Below are positions 23,125-32,994 of a DNA stretch of 64,000 bases, one piece after another. A model generated the notes under the pieces. It did not search any database. It saw only the letters and a program-made list of their open reading frames with translations, and was not told the origin of the DNA. Source of the DNA: Tethya wilhelma (lineage: Eukaryota > Porifera > Demospongiae > Tethyida > Tethyidae); NCBI GenBank assembly GCA_964030475.1, contig CAXIPT010000004.1, positions 5,889,786 to 5,953,785 of the forward strand, written 5' to 3'. Position numbers and translations under genes: made by a program. Numbering within the stretch: the stretch's first letter is position 1; every line of letters starts with the position of its first letter.

Positions 23125-23132
23125 TGACGTCA
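23125..23132. promoter_or_regulatory. CRE-like palindrome between A1 and B1
   Basis: The perfect octamer TGACGTCA lies in the 322-bp gap between divergent genes A1 and B1. In animals this sequence binds CREB/ATF-type factors. A role for both genes is inference. Confidence 0.35.
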
Positions 23133-23276
23133 TCCTATCTTAGTATGCAATTCACGCATGCGCAAATAGCTCGATAACGGTTAGCTTATAGACTGGCATT
23201 ATTCGAGTCTGAGAATGAGACTTGTGAATGCATGTACCACGGTCGACTTTGCACTGTCTCAAAAAAGTTAATAATT

Positions 23277-24077
23277 ATGGTTGCTTCATGTTTCAAGTTG
23301 CTGATACTTACTGTGTTCGTTGGCGTTGTATTCTCCCAGCCGGGGCAAGATACAGAAGGTTGTGATGGTGTAAGAGAAGGACTTAGTATGATACTCGATC
23401 AGTGCCGATTGGGCGTATCGCAGTGTGTTGCTTCACAAAACCTCACCTTCATATCCTTGGGATTTTGTGTCCCCAGTGCCCGTGTACAGTTTGACGAATT
23501 TCTACGGTGTACTGGGCAACTCTACTCTGACCAGACGTTTGCTACTTTCTGTAGTGGAGAGACGTGTACTCAGGAACCATTCTCAGAGTGTTCTATCAAC
23601 CAGAAATGTTATCAAATTGTCAACCGGAATCTTGGAAGTGCTGTTTACGAAGCATGCCAGTGTTCAAGCAGTGATGGATTCGACCAAACTCTCAATAGCT
23701 GTTCAATGAATTGTACCAATCAATTACAAACTCTTGTCAACGACCTTGGTTGCTGTGCTAATACTCTGCCCTATGTTCTTCGCTATGGAACGTGTGGAGT
23801 TGAGGATAATAACTATCGAGATGAGAGAATCGTGGAGCTGTTTTCAGCTTGTGGTGTGGAATTGCCTGAACCCTGCGTCCATATATTCAGTGATGATGAT
23901 AAAATTGATACTACCAGCGAATTCAAATCTACGCCGTCGGGTGGTACTACAAGCAAACCAACTACGTATACATCCACTCTTGAACCTACTAACAATAGTC
24001 TATCACTGCTACGTACAGTAACACCACTGGCTATGGTTGCACCATTGATTTTGGTGATATTTGACTATCTGTATTAA
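23277..24077 (+). CDS. Secreted GPI-anchor-type cysteine-rich protein, family B (B1)
   Basis: 266 residues, single exon. I take the Met at 23277 because it begins a typical signal peptide (MVASCFKLLILTVFVGVVFS) shared with the other two copies; the in-frame upstream Met is not conserved. The domain has about 20 cysteines, with landmarks 'ILDQCRLGVSQC', 'FLRCTGQLYSDQTFATFCSG', 'NQKCYQIV', 'CSMNCTNQLQTLVNDLGCC', 'RYGTCGVE' and 'LFSACGVELPEPC'. A short Ser/Thr-rich linker (residues about 222-245), absent in B2 and B3, precedes a hydrophobic C-terminus, again GPI-like. The CxxxC..L..LGCC block and the closing 'ACGVELPEPC' parallel family A, so A and B are probably ancient paralogues. Confidence 0.8.
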   Translation: MVASCFKLLILTVFVGVVFSQPGQDTEGCDGVREGLSMILDQCRLGVSQCVASQNLTFISLGFCVPSARVQFDEFLRCTGQLYSDQTFATFCSGETCTQEPFSECSINQKCYQIVNRNLGSAVYEACQCSSSDGFDQTLNSCSMNCTNQLQTLVNDLGCCANTLPYVLRYGTCGVEDNNYRDERIVELFSACGVELPEPCVHIFSDDDKIDTTSEFKSTPSGGTTSKPTTYTSTLEPTNNSLSLLRTVTPLAMVAPLILVIFDYLY

Positions 24078-24410
24078 ATTTTACTATAGTTGCTGATCAT
24101 TAGTTTCCTGTAGAGCTATGCAGTTATAGGCCTATTTCATCATGTGGACCATTTTCAGAAAGAATAGAATTTTCAATAATTCTAATAATTATTATTGTCA
24201 CATGAAGTGATAACATTCAATCCACAAAAGACACTAAGGAAATTAAAAAGCAACGATCAAAATATATTCTACAGGCAGTCACTACAGGTTGTTTTAGTGA
24301 TATCTCCTGCTATCATTAGCTATGGTGGTGTATAAGAACATTAGCCATAACTGTGGCACACATGCATGCCGTCACAGTAATACCGCATGTATATCAAATA
24401 ATAATTATTG

Positions 24411-24450
24411 TGGAGTATATTGACCACTGCGCAGTGGTCAATATACTCCA
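24411..24450. repeat. Perfect 40-bp palindrome
   Basis: TGGAGTATATTGACCACTGC is followed immediately by its exact reverse complement, with no spacer. It lies between B1 and psiA1. Could be a remnant of a foldback element or a cruciform-prone site. Confidence 0.9.
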
Positions 24451-24688
24451 AGCCATGAACAGACAGTGGTTTCAGCTGATTAGGCTATGTGTAGGAGCCA
24501 TTCAATTTAACACCAATATTATTTGTTTGACAATGCAGTTGTGAATATAGTTCTGGAGCATGCATTTACCATTTGAATAGGAGTGAGACTTATCGGCATA
24601 CTTCCCACAATGCAGAGTATTTCCATGCAAGACTAATAATTTTAAGGCTGTTTGCATCTGGACGTTATAGAGATCTAGAGCTTTAGTT

Positions 24689-24858
24689 ACTGTTAAATTT
24701 TGGTGTGCTAAAAAACAAAGTGTGTAGTTTTTGGTGACACTCCATGTGGAAGTAGCACACTAAGTGAAGTGTGTACTTATGGGGGATAGTTTACATGTGC
24801 ACACTTTGTTTAAAGTGTGTAGTTTTGCTCTCGTTTTTACACACCAAAATTTAACAGT
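24689..24858. mobile_element. MITE with ACTGTTAAATTTTGGTGT ends, copy 1
   Basis: The 18-bp terminal inverted repeats are exact, with further symmetrical AGTGTGTAGTTTT blocks inside. A second copy lies at 33738-33867 in an ABC transporter intron. Length is 170 bp and there is no ORF. Confidence 0.8.
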
Positions 24859-24957
24859 GATATAATTGTGATATTGTACCATAATTATGAACACAGAATT
24901 GTACATAGTATGTAATACTTGTAGAGTACAACGTCATAGTATAATATTATTATATAT

Positions 24958-25152
24958 TATTGCAGCAACCCAATAATTAGCTTGGAATAAGTAAACAATC
25001 CATCGAGAACTTGTGCAAATCCATTAGGACAGGAATCTCGAGGAGTGGTTGCATTCCAAACAGTGTTCATGTATGTAGGCAGAGCATCAAAAAATTCAAA
25101 AGTTGATTTATCACAGCAACAGGAAGAATGATACAACCAATGTCACCTTATA
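24958..25152 (-). pseudogene. Family A remnant (psiA1)
   Basis: Minus-strand sequence aligns to the 'CPNRCAQALMSLSASLGCC' region of family A. The plus strand reads GAGAACTTGTGCAAATCCATTAGGACAGGAATC beside the A1 stretch AGAGCTTGTGCACATCTATTAGGACATGGATCC, shown here in pieces only. It breaks off at about 25152 where unrelated sequence begins, so the N-terminal half is lost. Compare the longer psiA2 at 27410-28152. Confidence 0.7.
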
Positions 25153-26200
25153 TGTGAAACATGGCTACTCGACTCCTCATACATCCAGGAGCTGGAGAAT
25201 TAAGTTTCAATGCGAGATTGGTCGAAGAATTCTCAAGTTATCCAGACATCATGGGAAAGATGCTGTTAGTATTGGTCTTCACTGGCCTACCATGTTCTTA
25301 TACAAAAACTCACCTTCCAAGGCAAGCTACTGTCCAACCAAAATGACACAATGAGTTCCCATATCTTCACTTCACTAGCCATTGAAGATATCTACGTATA
25401 TCTTCTGTACAGCAATGTATGATGTTGGAGGCCTCACTCTCTACTGATGTTAATTACTCAACAATGTCTTTCAACACCAGATTGTGCCCCTATAGCTACA
25501 ATCGTTCAGGAGAACAAAGATCTACTACTGAGAAGAAACTTCGAGCTACTTCTGTCCCAGTCTGCTCTGACACACCCATCAGTAAATGCTGTAGCAACAA
25601 TTGCTAAATCGGTCTCTTGGAGGAAAATCTGGGACAGTGCTCTAGATTATGGGGTCAAGACAATCAGAGATCTGAACACTAGCTGTTTCTCATCGCACCT
25701 TTTTGCGTGCCATCAATTAATCTCTAGTTTGGCACATAACCCTCACAGAGGTTGTGTCCCTTACATCCTCTCTGAACATGAATGTTGTTTAATCTCTGGG
25801 TTCAAAATTAACTGAGATGCATCAAATTGAATGTGCCAAGAACTGTTCTGTGATTCAATATTGTATGGCCATACGGCATACCCCCAGTGGGTCAGTTGCT
25901 ATTATGAACCTTTGAACCTTTGATACCTAACATGAACAGTTACTGTTCTACTAGATAAAATAACTTTTGTGCTCAACCTGACTAGTTTACTCTTAATACT
26001 ATTAATCAGTACTTACTATAATTATTATTAATATTTGTATATATGCACTGACTCACGAAGTTGCACCTATAAGTGAGTTGTAGTGTGTTTTCTATTAATC
26101 ATCATTATTATTATACATGGAGAACTGCTAACTTGGCCAGCTATATTATCTGTTGTGTTATCATGCATATCAATACTGAATGACAAGACCTCAAAGGATC
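25153..26200 (+). other. Insert truncating psiA1, possible retroelement debris
   Basis: Sequence with no counterpart in psiA2 begins exactly where psiA1 stops. A frame at 25447-25815 includes 'SWRKIWDSALDYGVKTIRDL', which resembles a segment I associate with reverse-transcriptase-type ORFs in sponge genomes, but no catalytic motif is present. The assignment is weak. Confidence 0.3.
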
Positions 26201-26249
26201 ATGTTTAAGTTTGGAATTTTAAAAGCCTGAGTGATTTCCACAGGCAAAT

Positions 26250-26398
26250 GAACTTTTACGTGAGTATGGAAAAGGTCGATAAAATAGCAACATGCAGTTA
26301 CTGGTGCTGGTATTCGAGTCTGGGAATGAGACTTGTGTGATGAGCCAGAACCACGGTCAACTACTTCAAGTTGTGCTGTCTCGAGAAAGTTAATAATT
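26250..26398 (+). promoter_or_regulatory. Conserved upstream block of family B genes
   Basis: The order ACGTGAGTATGGAAAAGGTC, GATAAAATAGCAAC, ATTCGAGTCTGGGAATGAGA and CCACGGTCAACTA is shared with the sequence before B3 (29752-29893). The second half is shared with the sequence before B1 (23200-23276). These are proximal promoter plus 5-prime UTR sequences that travelled with each duplication. Confidence 0.5.
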
Positions 26399-27091
26399 AT
26401 GGCCACTTCATGTTTCAAATTGCTGATACTTACTGTGTTCATTGGCATTGTATTCTCCCAGCCGGGGCAAGATACAGAAGATTGTGATGGTGTAAGAGAA
26501 GGACTTGGTATGATACTCGATCAATGCCGATTGGGCGTACCGCAGTGTGTTACTGCACAAAACCTCACCTTCATATCCTTGGCATTTTGTGTCTCCAGTG
26601 CCCGTTTACAGTTTGACGAATTTTTACGGTGTACTGGGCAACTCTACTCTGATCAGATCTTTGCTACTTTCTGCAGTGGAGAGATGTGTACTCGGGAACC
26701 ATTCTCAGAGTGTACTATCAACCAGAAATGTTATCAAATTGTGGGAAGAAATAATGGAAGTGATGTCTATGATGCTTGCCAGTGTTCTAGCAGTGCTGGG
26801 TTCAACCAAACTCTCAATAGCTGTTCAATGAATTGTACCAATCAATTACAAACTCTTGTCAACGACCTTGGTTGCTGTGCTAACACTCTGCCCTATGTTT
26901 TTCGCTATGGAACGTGTGGAGTTGAGGATAATAACTATCGAGATGAGAGAATTGTGGAGTTGTTTTCAGCTTGTGGTGTGGAATTGCCTGAACCCTGCGT
27001 GCATATCTTCAGTCTATCACTGCCACGTACAGTATCACCACTAGCTATGGTTGCACCATTGATTTTGGTGATTTTTGACTATCTTTTCTGA
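26399..27091 (+). CDS. Secreted GPI-anchor-type cysteine-rich protein, family B (B2)
   Basis: 230 residues, single exon, start chosen by the shared signal peptide (MATSCFKLLILTVFIGIVFS). It is very close to B1 and B3 along the cysteine domain. The Ser/Thr linker of B1 is missing: 'CVHIFSLSLPRTVSPLAMV' joins the domain directly to the hydrophobic tail. 'GRNNGSDVYDACQCSSSAGF' is identical to B3, whereas the segment after 'SLNSCSMNC' follows B1, a mosaic suggesting gene conversion among copies. Confidence 0.8.
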   Translation: MATSCFKLLILTVFIGIVFSQPGQDTEDCDGVREGLGMILDQCRLGVPQCVTAQNLTFISLAFCVSSARLQFDEFLRCTGQLYSDQIFATFCSGEMCTREPFSECTINQKCYQIVGRNNGSDVYDACQCSSSAGFNQTLNSCSMNCTNQLQTLVNDLGCCANTLPYVFRYGTCGVEDNNYRDERIVELFSACGVELPEPCVHIFSLSLPRTVSPLAMVAPLILVIFDYLF

Positions 27092-27409
27092 CTATTAAAT
27101 TTTATTAGCTGCTGATTGATATAATCATTATAGTATTATTTCCTGTAAAACTATCATGTAGTTACTTAATCTTATTGCACGACCATCTGCATTTTCAGAA
27201 AGAATATAATTATAGCACTGAAGTTTTTATAATCATCATGCAAAGCATTTCCAAGACTCTGACACATAATTATTTTAAGGCTGTTCGTAGAATATACCTT
27301 GACTCAATGTTATAGAAATCTGTATAACTTTAGTATGTACCAATGAATCCAGATTATTGTACACAAGTATAACAATAATTATTGTAGAGTACAAGGTCAT
27401 ATAGTATAG

Positions 27410-28152
27410 TGCAGCAACCCAATAACTTGGAGTAAGGCAGACAATCCATTGAGAACTTGTGCAAATCCATTAGGACAGGAATCATGAGGAGTGACTGCTA
27501 GGCCTTGGCAAATTATTCCCGGAATAATCTGAGAATAATGCAAGAATAATTATAGGCTGGCTAAAAAGAATATATAATGGGCTCAAAGTTTGGGAATAAA
27601 AGAATAGAATAATAGGCAAACTTTTGAGAATAATTTTCCAAGGCTTAGTGGCTGCATTCCAAAAGTGTTCATGTACGTATGTATAGGCAGAGCATCAAAA
27701 GTTGATTTATCACATGCAGAGACAGGAAGAACGATACAACCAATATCACCTTATATCGGTCCAATCCTGACTGTTTCCCATTTCCAGCCATTGGTAAATA
27801 TCAGCTGAGGCGTGAGGTTAGTCCAAGGAAACCTAATTTATGAATAATTATTGTTATACGGGTCTCTGAAGTTTTCTGCCAGAGCTCCTCAACACTATAA
27901 TACTCGAGTGCATATATAATATATCAAGATCTAGGTCTAAAACAGCATATAGTTACACTTGGTAAGAGCAATTAATTGAAGCCCAAATAGTTGCCTGTCT
28001 GGGTCAATCTTGTCACAAAAATAGACTGTTCCATTGCCAAACATAACAGATCTAGAGTCAGATCTGACTGACTTATTAGCTACAGCAGTCATGGTTAGTA
28101 AAAGTATATACATTTACTAACCATGCAGTGGTAACAGCCAGGTTCATATACT
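27410..28152 (-). pseudogene. Family A pseudogene (psiA2) with transposon insertion
   Basis: Minus-strand homology to A1 runs from the LGCC region to near the start codon, but stops and indels scatter all frames. The middle is interrupted at 27499-27648 by a foldback element. Together with psiA1 this shows that each plus-strand B gene was once accompanied by a minus-strand A gene. Confidence 0.75.
27499..27648. mobile_element. MITE inserted in psiA2 with about 8-bp target duplication
   Basis: The ends TAGGCCTTGGCAAATTATTC and GAATAATTTTCCAAGGCTTA are imperfect inverted repeats. The flanks are GTGACTGC (27491-27498) and GTGGCTGC (27649-27656). The uninterrupted paralogue psiA1 has a single copy (GTGGTTGC), so this is an insertion with an 8-bp duplication, as in hAT-type transposons. 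Confidence 0.75.
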
Positions 28153-28568
28153 GCCAGTCTGTAAGTGGCTATATATAAAGATGAGTTATTAATATTAAAT
28201 TATAGTTACATGCTAGATATAATGTATAGTACTAGTAAATTCTGTTGTACAAGATGTCCTCATGTCGTACATTGCATGTAAATACTATACCAGTATGTAT
28301 TTATCACTTATTATCATGCATCATAAATTAATACCAAATGTGTTCTGTATATTGCGTGTATATCACTCTGTTTTAGTTTCTGTTTGTTGTTGTTATAGTT
28401 ATAAATGGATACTTATCTATAGACATTGTATTAGCTTAACTCTTTAGGGCCGGTAGACGGATTTATCCGCACGCGCGTATTCAACGATCGCGTAATCTGC
28501 GATTTTTCGCATTTTTTTATTTTAAGCCATAGCGTTTGAGCTATGAGCTTTAGACTTGCTGTGCAGTT

Positions 28569-29296
28569 NNNNNNNNNNNNNNNNNNNNNNNNNNNNNNNN
28601 NNNNNNNNNNNNNNNNNNNNNNNNNNNNNNNNNNNNNNNNNNNNNNNNNNNNNNNNNNNNNNNNNNNNNNNNNNNNNNNNNNNNNNNNNNNNNNNNNNNN
28701 NNNNNNNNNNNNNNNNNNNNNNNNNNNNNNNNNNNNNNNNNNNNNNNNNNNNNNNNNNNNNNNNNNNNNNNNNNNNNNNNNNNNNNNNNNNNNNNNNNNN
28801 NNNNNNNNNNNNNNNNNNNNNNNNNNNNNNNNNNNNNNNNNNNNNNNNNNNNNNNNNNNNNNNNNNNNNNNNNNNNNNNNNNNNNNNNNNNNNNNNNNNN
28901 NNNNNNNNNNNNNNNNNNNNNNNNNNNNNNNNNNNNNNNNNNNNNNNNNNNNNNNNNNNNNNNNNNNNNNNNNNNNNNNNNNNNNNNNNNNNNNNNNNNN
29001 NNNNNNNNNNNNNNNNNNNNNNNNNNNNNNNNNNNNNNNNNNNNNNNNNNNNNNNNNNNNNNNNNNNNNNNNNNNNNNNNNNNNNNNNNNNNNNNNNNNN
29101 NNNNNNNNNNNNNNNNNNNNNNNNNNNNNNNNNNNNNNNNNNNNNNNNNNNNNNNNNNNNNNNNNNNNNNNNNNNNNNNNNNNNNNNNNNNNNNNNNNNN
29201 NNNNNNNNNNNNNNNNNNNNNNNNNNNNNNNNNNNNNNNNNNNNNNNNNNNNNNNNNNNNNNNNNNNNNNNNNNNNNNNNNNNNNNNNNNNNNNNN
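28569..29296. other. Assembly gap (N)
   Basis: 728 unresolved bases. The right edge starts in the middle of the dispersed repeat seen at 1-240, so at least part of the gap is probably that repeat. A further A or B copy may be hidden. Confidence 0.95.
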
Positions 29297-29430
29297 CTCA
29301 TTAGAAAGAGAAAGAGCTAAATAGTAGCTTTAGAAGCCTTTTAGTGCTAAGCGCTCAGTTTTTGCAGAGTTATTCGCGTGAATATTTGTATTGCGCTAAT
29401 GGGCCATCCGTGCCATTCCTGTGTACCCAG
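29297..29430. repeat. Dispersed repeat, copy 3 (5-prime part in gap)
   Basis: Begins CTCATTAGAAAGAGAAAGAG and continues through GAAGCCTTTTAGTGCTAAGC and GGGCCATCCGTGCCATTCCT, matching 99-210 of copy 1. Confidence 0.8.
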
Positions 29431-29893
29431 TACTACCGTACTGGGAATTTATATGGATCATTATTATTGTGGATCACCCACAGTTGTGTCATTATCTCCT
29501 TATTCTGATATCAATTCACTGAGACAGACTGCTATTGTAAATCCAGGTTCTATGTTTGAGGCTCCATCTAGTACAGTCATACAACGTCTCCGCGTTCTAA
29601 TGAAGTTTTGAATCAATTAATCTCTTTCTCTTTACCTGAAGTACTAAGCAGCACTAGTGTTTTGCTTGAAGTTAGAGATAATTTTGCTGGGTTATTAGAG
29701 CCTAAGGTGATTCCAATGGCAGATCTGAACCAGAGATCTGGATGTGAACGAACTTTTACGTGAGTATGGAAAAGGTCGATAAAATAGCAACAAACTGGTA
29801 CTAGTATTCTAGTCTGGGAATGAGACTTGTGCATGAATGTGATGAGCCAGAACCACGGTCAACTACCTTTGTGCTGTCTCGAGAAAGTTAATT

Positions 29894-30589
29894 ATGGCTA
29901 CTTCATGTTTCAAATTGCTGATACTTACTGTGTTCATTGGCATTGTATTCTCCCAGCCGGGGCAAGATACAGAAGATTGTCAAGGTGTAATAGATGGAAT
30001 TGGTGCCATACTCGATCAGTGCAGGTTGGGCGTATCGCAGTGTATTGCTTCACAAAACCTCACCTTCTTATCTCAGGCATTTTGCGTTCCCAGTGCCCGT
30101 GTACAGTTTAACGAATTTTTAAGGTGTACTGGGCAACTCTATTCTGACCAGACGTTTGCTACTTTCTGTAGTGGAGAGACGTGTACTCGGGAACCATTCT
30201 CGGAGTGTACTATCAACCAGAAATGTTTTCAAATTGTGGGAAGAAATAATGGAAGTGATGTCTATGATGCTTGCCAGTGTTCAAGCAGTGCTGGGTTCAA
30301 CCAAACTCTCAATAACTGTTCAATGGATTGCACCAATGCACTACAAACACTTGTCAATGATCTTGGTTGCTGTGCCAACACCCTACCCTATGCTCTTCGC
30401 TACGGAACGTGTGGAGTTGAGAACGGGAACTATCAAGACGAGAGAATCGTAGAGCTGTTTTCAACTTGTGGTGTGGAATTGCCTGATCCATGTATACACA
30501 TATTTAATGATAGTGGTAGTATTAGGCTAGTTGGTTCAGTGCTGCTTGTACTGTTGATATTGGGTGTGTCTTTACTATTTAATAGTTAG
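29894..30589 (+). CDS. Secreted GPI-anchor-type cysteine-rich protein, family B (B3)
   Basis: 231 residues, single exon, with the same signal peptide and cysteine framework as B1 and B2. Its C-terminus is different: 'HIFNDSGSIRLVGSVLLVLL' leads to a fresh hydrophobic tail ending 'LLFNS', still without a cytoplasmic basic anchor. It pairs tail-to-tail with A2 (31003-31764), unlike the head-to-head A1/B1 pair, so the gap and rearrangement lie within the array. Confidence 0.8.
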   Translation: MATSCFKLLILTVFIGIVFSQPGQDTEDCQGVIDGIGAILDQCRLGVSQCIASQNLTFLSQAFCVPSARVQFNEFLRCTGQLYSDQTFATFCSGETCTREPFSECTINQKCFQIVGRNNGSDVYDACQCSSSAGFNQTLNNCSMDCTNALQTLVNDLGCCANTLPYALRYGTCGVENGNYQDERIVELFSTCGVELPDPCIHIFNDSGSIRLVGSVLLVLLILGVSLLFNS

Positions 30590-31002
30590 TCACGGTAATC
30601 ATTATATGGAAACCATTAGCTGACCCAACTGGAGCTACTTTTATGATTGTGAATATATGACTTGATTTATATATCACTGTTCTGTACTGTTATTACCAAT
30701 GTACTGATTTTAACTTGAATGCTTATACTTGGTGTTTATTATTTTCAAGTTAAATTTTGCATCATTAATTAATACAATTTCACACATGTACACAAAGTTG
30801 TATGTTAACATCATGTGACATTGTAAGTAAATCAAGTGTTGACACAATTATACTAAGCCTGCTTTAGTACATGACATTGTATACAGAATAGCTTTACACA
30901 ATAATAATAATTGGCAATGTTGTTCACAGTTACTAAAGTGTTAGATTCCAAGTACTAAGTTCAAATTGTTTATAATGTTAAGTCATAATTATTATATGTA
31001 TA

Positions 31003-31764
31003 CTAGATTATAAAAACCAGCATTGCAAGAAGCATGAGAAGACTCACAAGAGGAACAACACTGACAGCACCCTCAGTGGTTGCCATCGTGGTAGGAGTCA
31101 CAGGGAACGGCTCTCCAGTGCACTCACTTGGGGGTGTGATTCCACATACTCCCCACAACTGAGGGTTTCCAAGACTTCCCAGGCTAGCAGCTTCTTCTGC
31201 AGTGACACTTCCAGTTTGGATAAGTCCAGTTATGAAATCTGAATTGTTGTAGACTGATTGAAAACAGCAACCAAGAGAGTTAGAGAGACCCATGAGAACC
31301 TGTGCACATCCGGAAGGACAAGGTTGCTCAAGAGTGGCCAAGGATGCATTGCAAACAGCTAAAGCGTCAAAATATGATAGGTTATAAACAGGAGGAATAA
31401 AAAAGTAGCATCGATCTTGACCAGCAGTGTTGATCCCTGTAGGTAAACACCAGCCAAGTAGTCCAAGACCACCCACCGTATCGTTACAGGTTGTACTGAG
31501 GAGCCATTCGGACAAAGCCCCTCCGCATTCAGCAGTACATACTGCATCGAGGGGTTCAGAGCGAGCTGTTACATTTGGCAAGAGTGTATTGAAGGTGTTG
31601 TCTGTGTCAACTTGGCCCAAAGGTAGAGCACAAGTAGAAAGACCCAATCCTGTCACAAAAGCAGTCTGTTGTTGGGTAGTACATGCACCAGTGGTAGACT
31701 GGCTGAGTACAGCAGTGATTGTGAGAGAAAGAACAGCCAATTTTGCTAGCAGGAGATTCATCAT
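31003..31764 (-). CDS. Secreted GPI-anchor-type cysteine-rich protein, family A (A2)
   Basis: 253 residues, single exon. Signal peptide MMNLLLAKLAVLSLTITAVL. The cysteine domain matches A1 ('FVTGLGLSTCALPLGQVD', 'VCTAECGGALSEWL', 'CLPTGINTAGQDRCYF', 'CAQVLMGLSNSLGCC'). The Thr-rich stalk is reduced to 'PVTPTTMATTEG' against about 50 residues in A1, and the hydrophobic tail 'VSLLMLLAMLVFII' is conserved. Stalk-length variation with a constant head and anchor suggests a surface-displayed domain. Confidence 0.8.
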   Translation of the reverse strand: MMNLLLAKLAVLSLTITAVLSQSTTGACTTQQQTAFVTGLGLSTCALPLGQVDTDNTFNTLLPNVTARSEPLDAVCTAECGGALSEWLLSTTCNDTVGGLGLLGWCLPTGINTAGQDRCYFFIPPVYNLSYFDALAVCNASLATLEQPCPSGCAQVLMGLSNSLGCCFQSVYNNSDFITGLIQTGSVTAEEAASLGSLGNPQLWGVCGITPPSECTGEPFPVTPTTMATTEGAVSVVPLVSLLMLLAMLVFII

Positions 31765-31864
31765 CAGTATTGTCGCTGTGGTTGTCCTGAGTGATGGGAC
31801 ATAATACAGGTAAATAACATAGAAGCACTATGTGGACACTGGTATAAAATGTAGCCATAATATT

Positions 31865-32994
31865 TCCTATTATCCTACAAAAATATTATACGTATAATTA
31901 TTATAATTATTAACACATATGAGCACCGAGGCTAAGCTATCGATTAACTATTAAGTTAACTTTAGTGGAATGAGCACAAAAGCAAGAGAATGAATACAAA
32001 TTTTAAGTGATAAATAACTGCTAGAAGAATAACTCAAGGGGGAGAAAAGTCACCAAGCTTGTCAGATATGGCCCAGCTGGAGAGACATGCAATGTTCACA
32101 CCACAATATCATGTATTATTTGTTGATTCTTACTTTGAAATCAATAAGATGATCCTGAAAGTAACTTTAAGAGTCACCAAGACTCAGAGAGACTCGAGCA
32201 ATTTGCCAAGACCTGGACAGCAACCAAACAAGGACAAGACTGTGCAGTATGCGATAAATTTAGCCTCGCCTAAATTATGCTATGTGACGCTAAGCGGAAG
32301 TAAAATCAGATTCCGGTCTGATCAATCACGCTATGATTAGGCAAAGCGCTCCAAGTGAGACTAATTTCGAACGTTTCGAGACACATCGCATGTCGGTCCT
32401 CAACTGTCAGCGTAACAGCAGAGACTCTCAGTTGAGTGTGTGACAAAGAAGCTTAGCGTAAGTAATTTAATCTGAGTTAGATATAAGTAGACCATTTCAA
32501 TAAAAAATTATCAATAGACAGCACAATCTAATCATGCACAAGGCAAGGTTTGGGTCCAGGGATACCGGATCCGGGATCGGGAAAACTTACCTATGACGTC
32601 ATCATGATCAACTGGTGGTACATAGTCTGAGACCTCCAGTGTTTCCAGAATCAAGATCGATTATGGTTGTTGTGACCAACACCAGTCGCACATTTATTTT
32701 ATTATACATACTGCGAGTAGACATGATACTGGATCCATTACCCTATAGGCCCTCAGTGGTCATACAATACCTCTTGAATTCATTTGTCTTTGTGTGTTTG
32801 TTTACATCACCCATTTGTATGGTTTATATAGTTTTATTTATAATTTGTGACTGAATTTACAAAAAACGACCAGATAAAGCAATTAATCTGTGAATTTTGA
32901 GGTAGCGATTGCAGTAGGTATAGCTATTAGTTATCATTATTTTGTTCTGTTTGTCTGTTTCATAGGTTAATTGTTCTCCACGAGTGGGGAAGAA
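31865..32994. other. Intergenic region upstream of the ABC transporter
   Basis: No gene is supported. Contains a CRE-like TGACGTCA at 32594-32601, about 400 bp before the transporter ATG. The short frame at 32059-32340 has no recognisable domain. Confidence 0.5.

Noticed and set aside
23425..24021. Second-frame ORFs inside B1 (and equivalents in B2 and B3)
   Set aside because: Out-of-frame shadows of a conserved cysteine-rich gene; no signal peptide or independent conservation.
25447..25815. Functional reverse transcriptase gene
   Set aside because: Only one weakly familiar stretch and no catalytic motif; kept as possible debris.
28522..29320. Open frames across the gap
   Set aside because: Made of unresolved bases.
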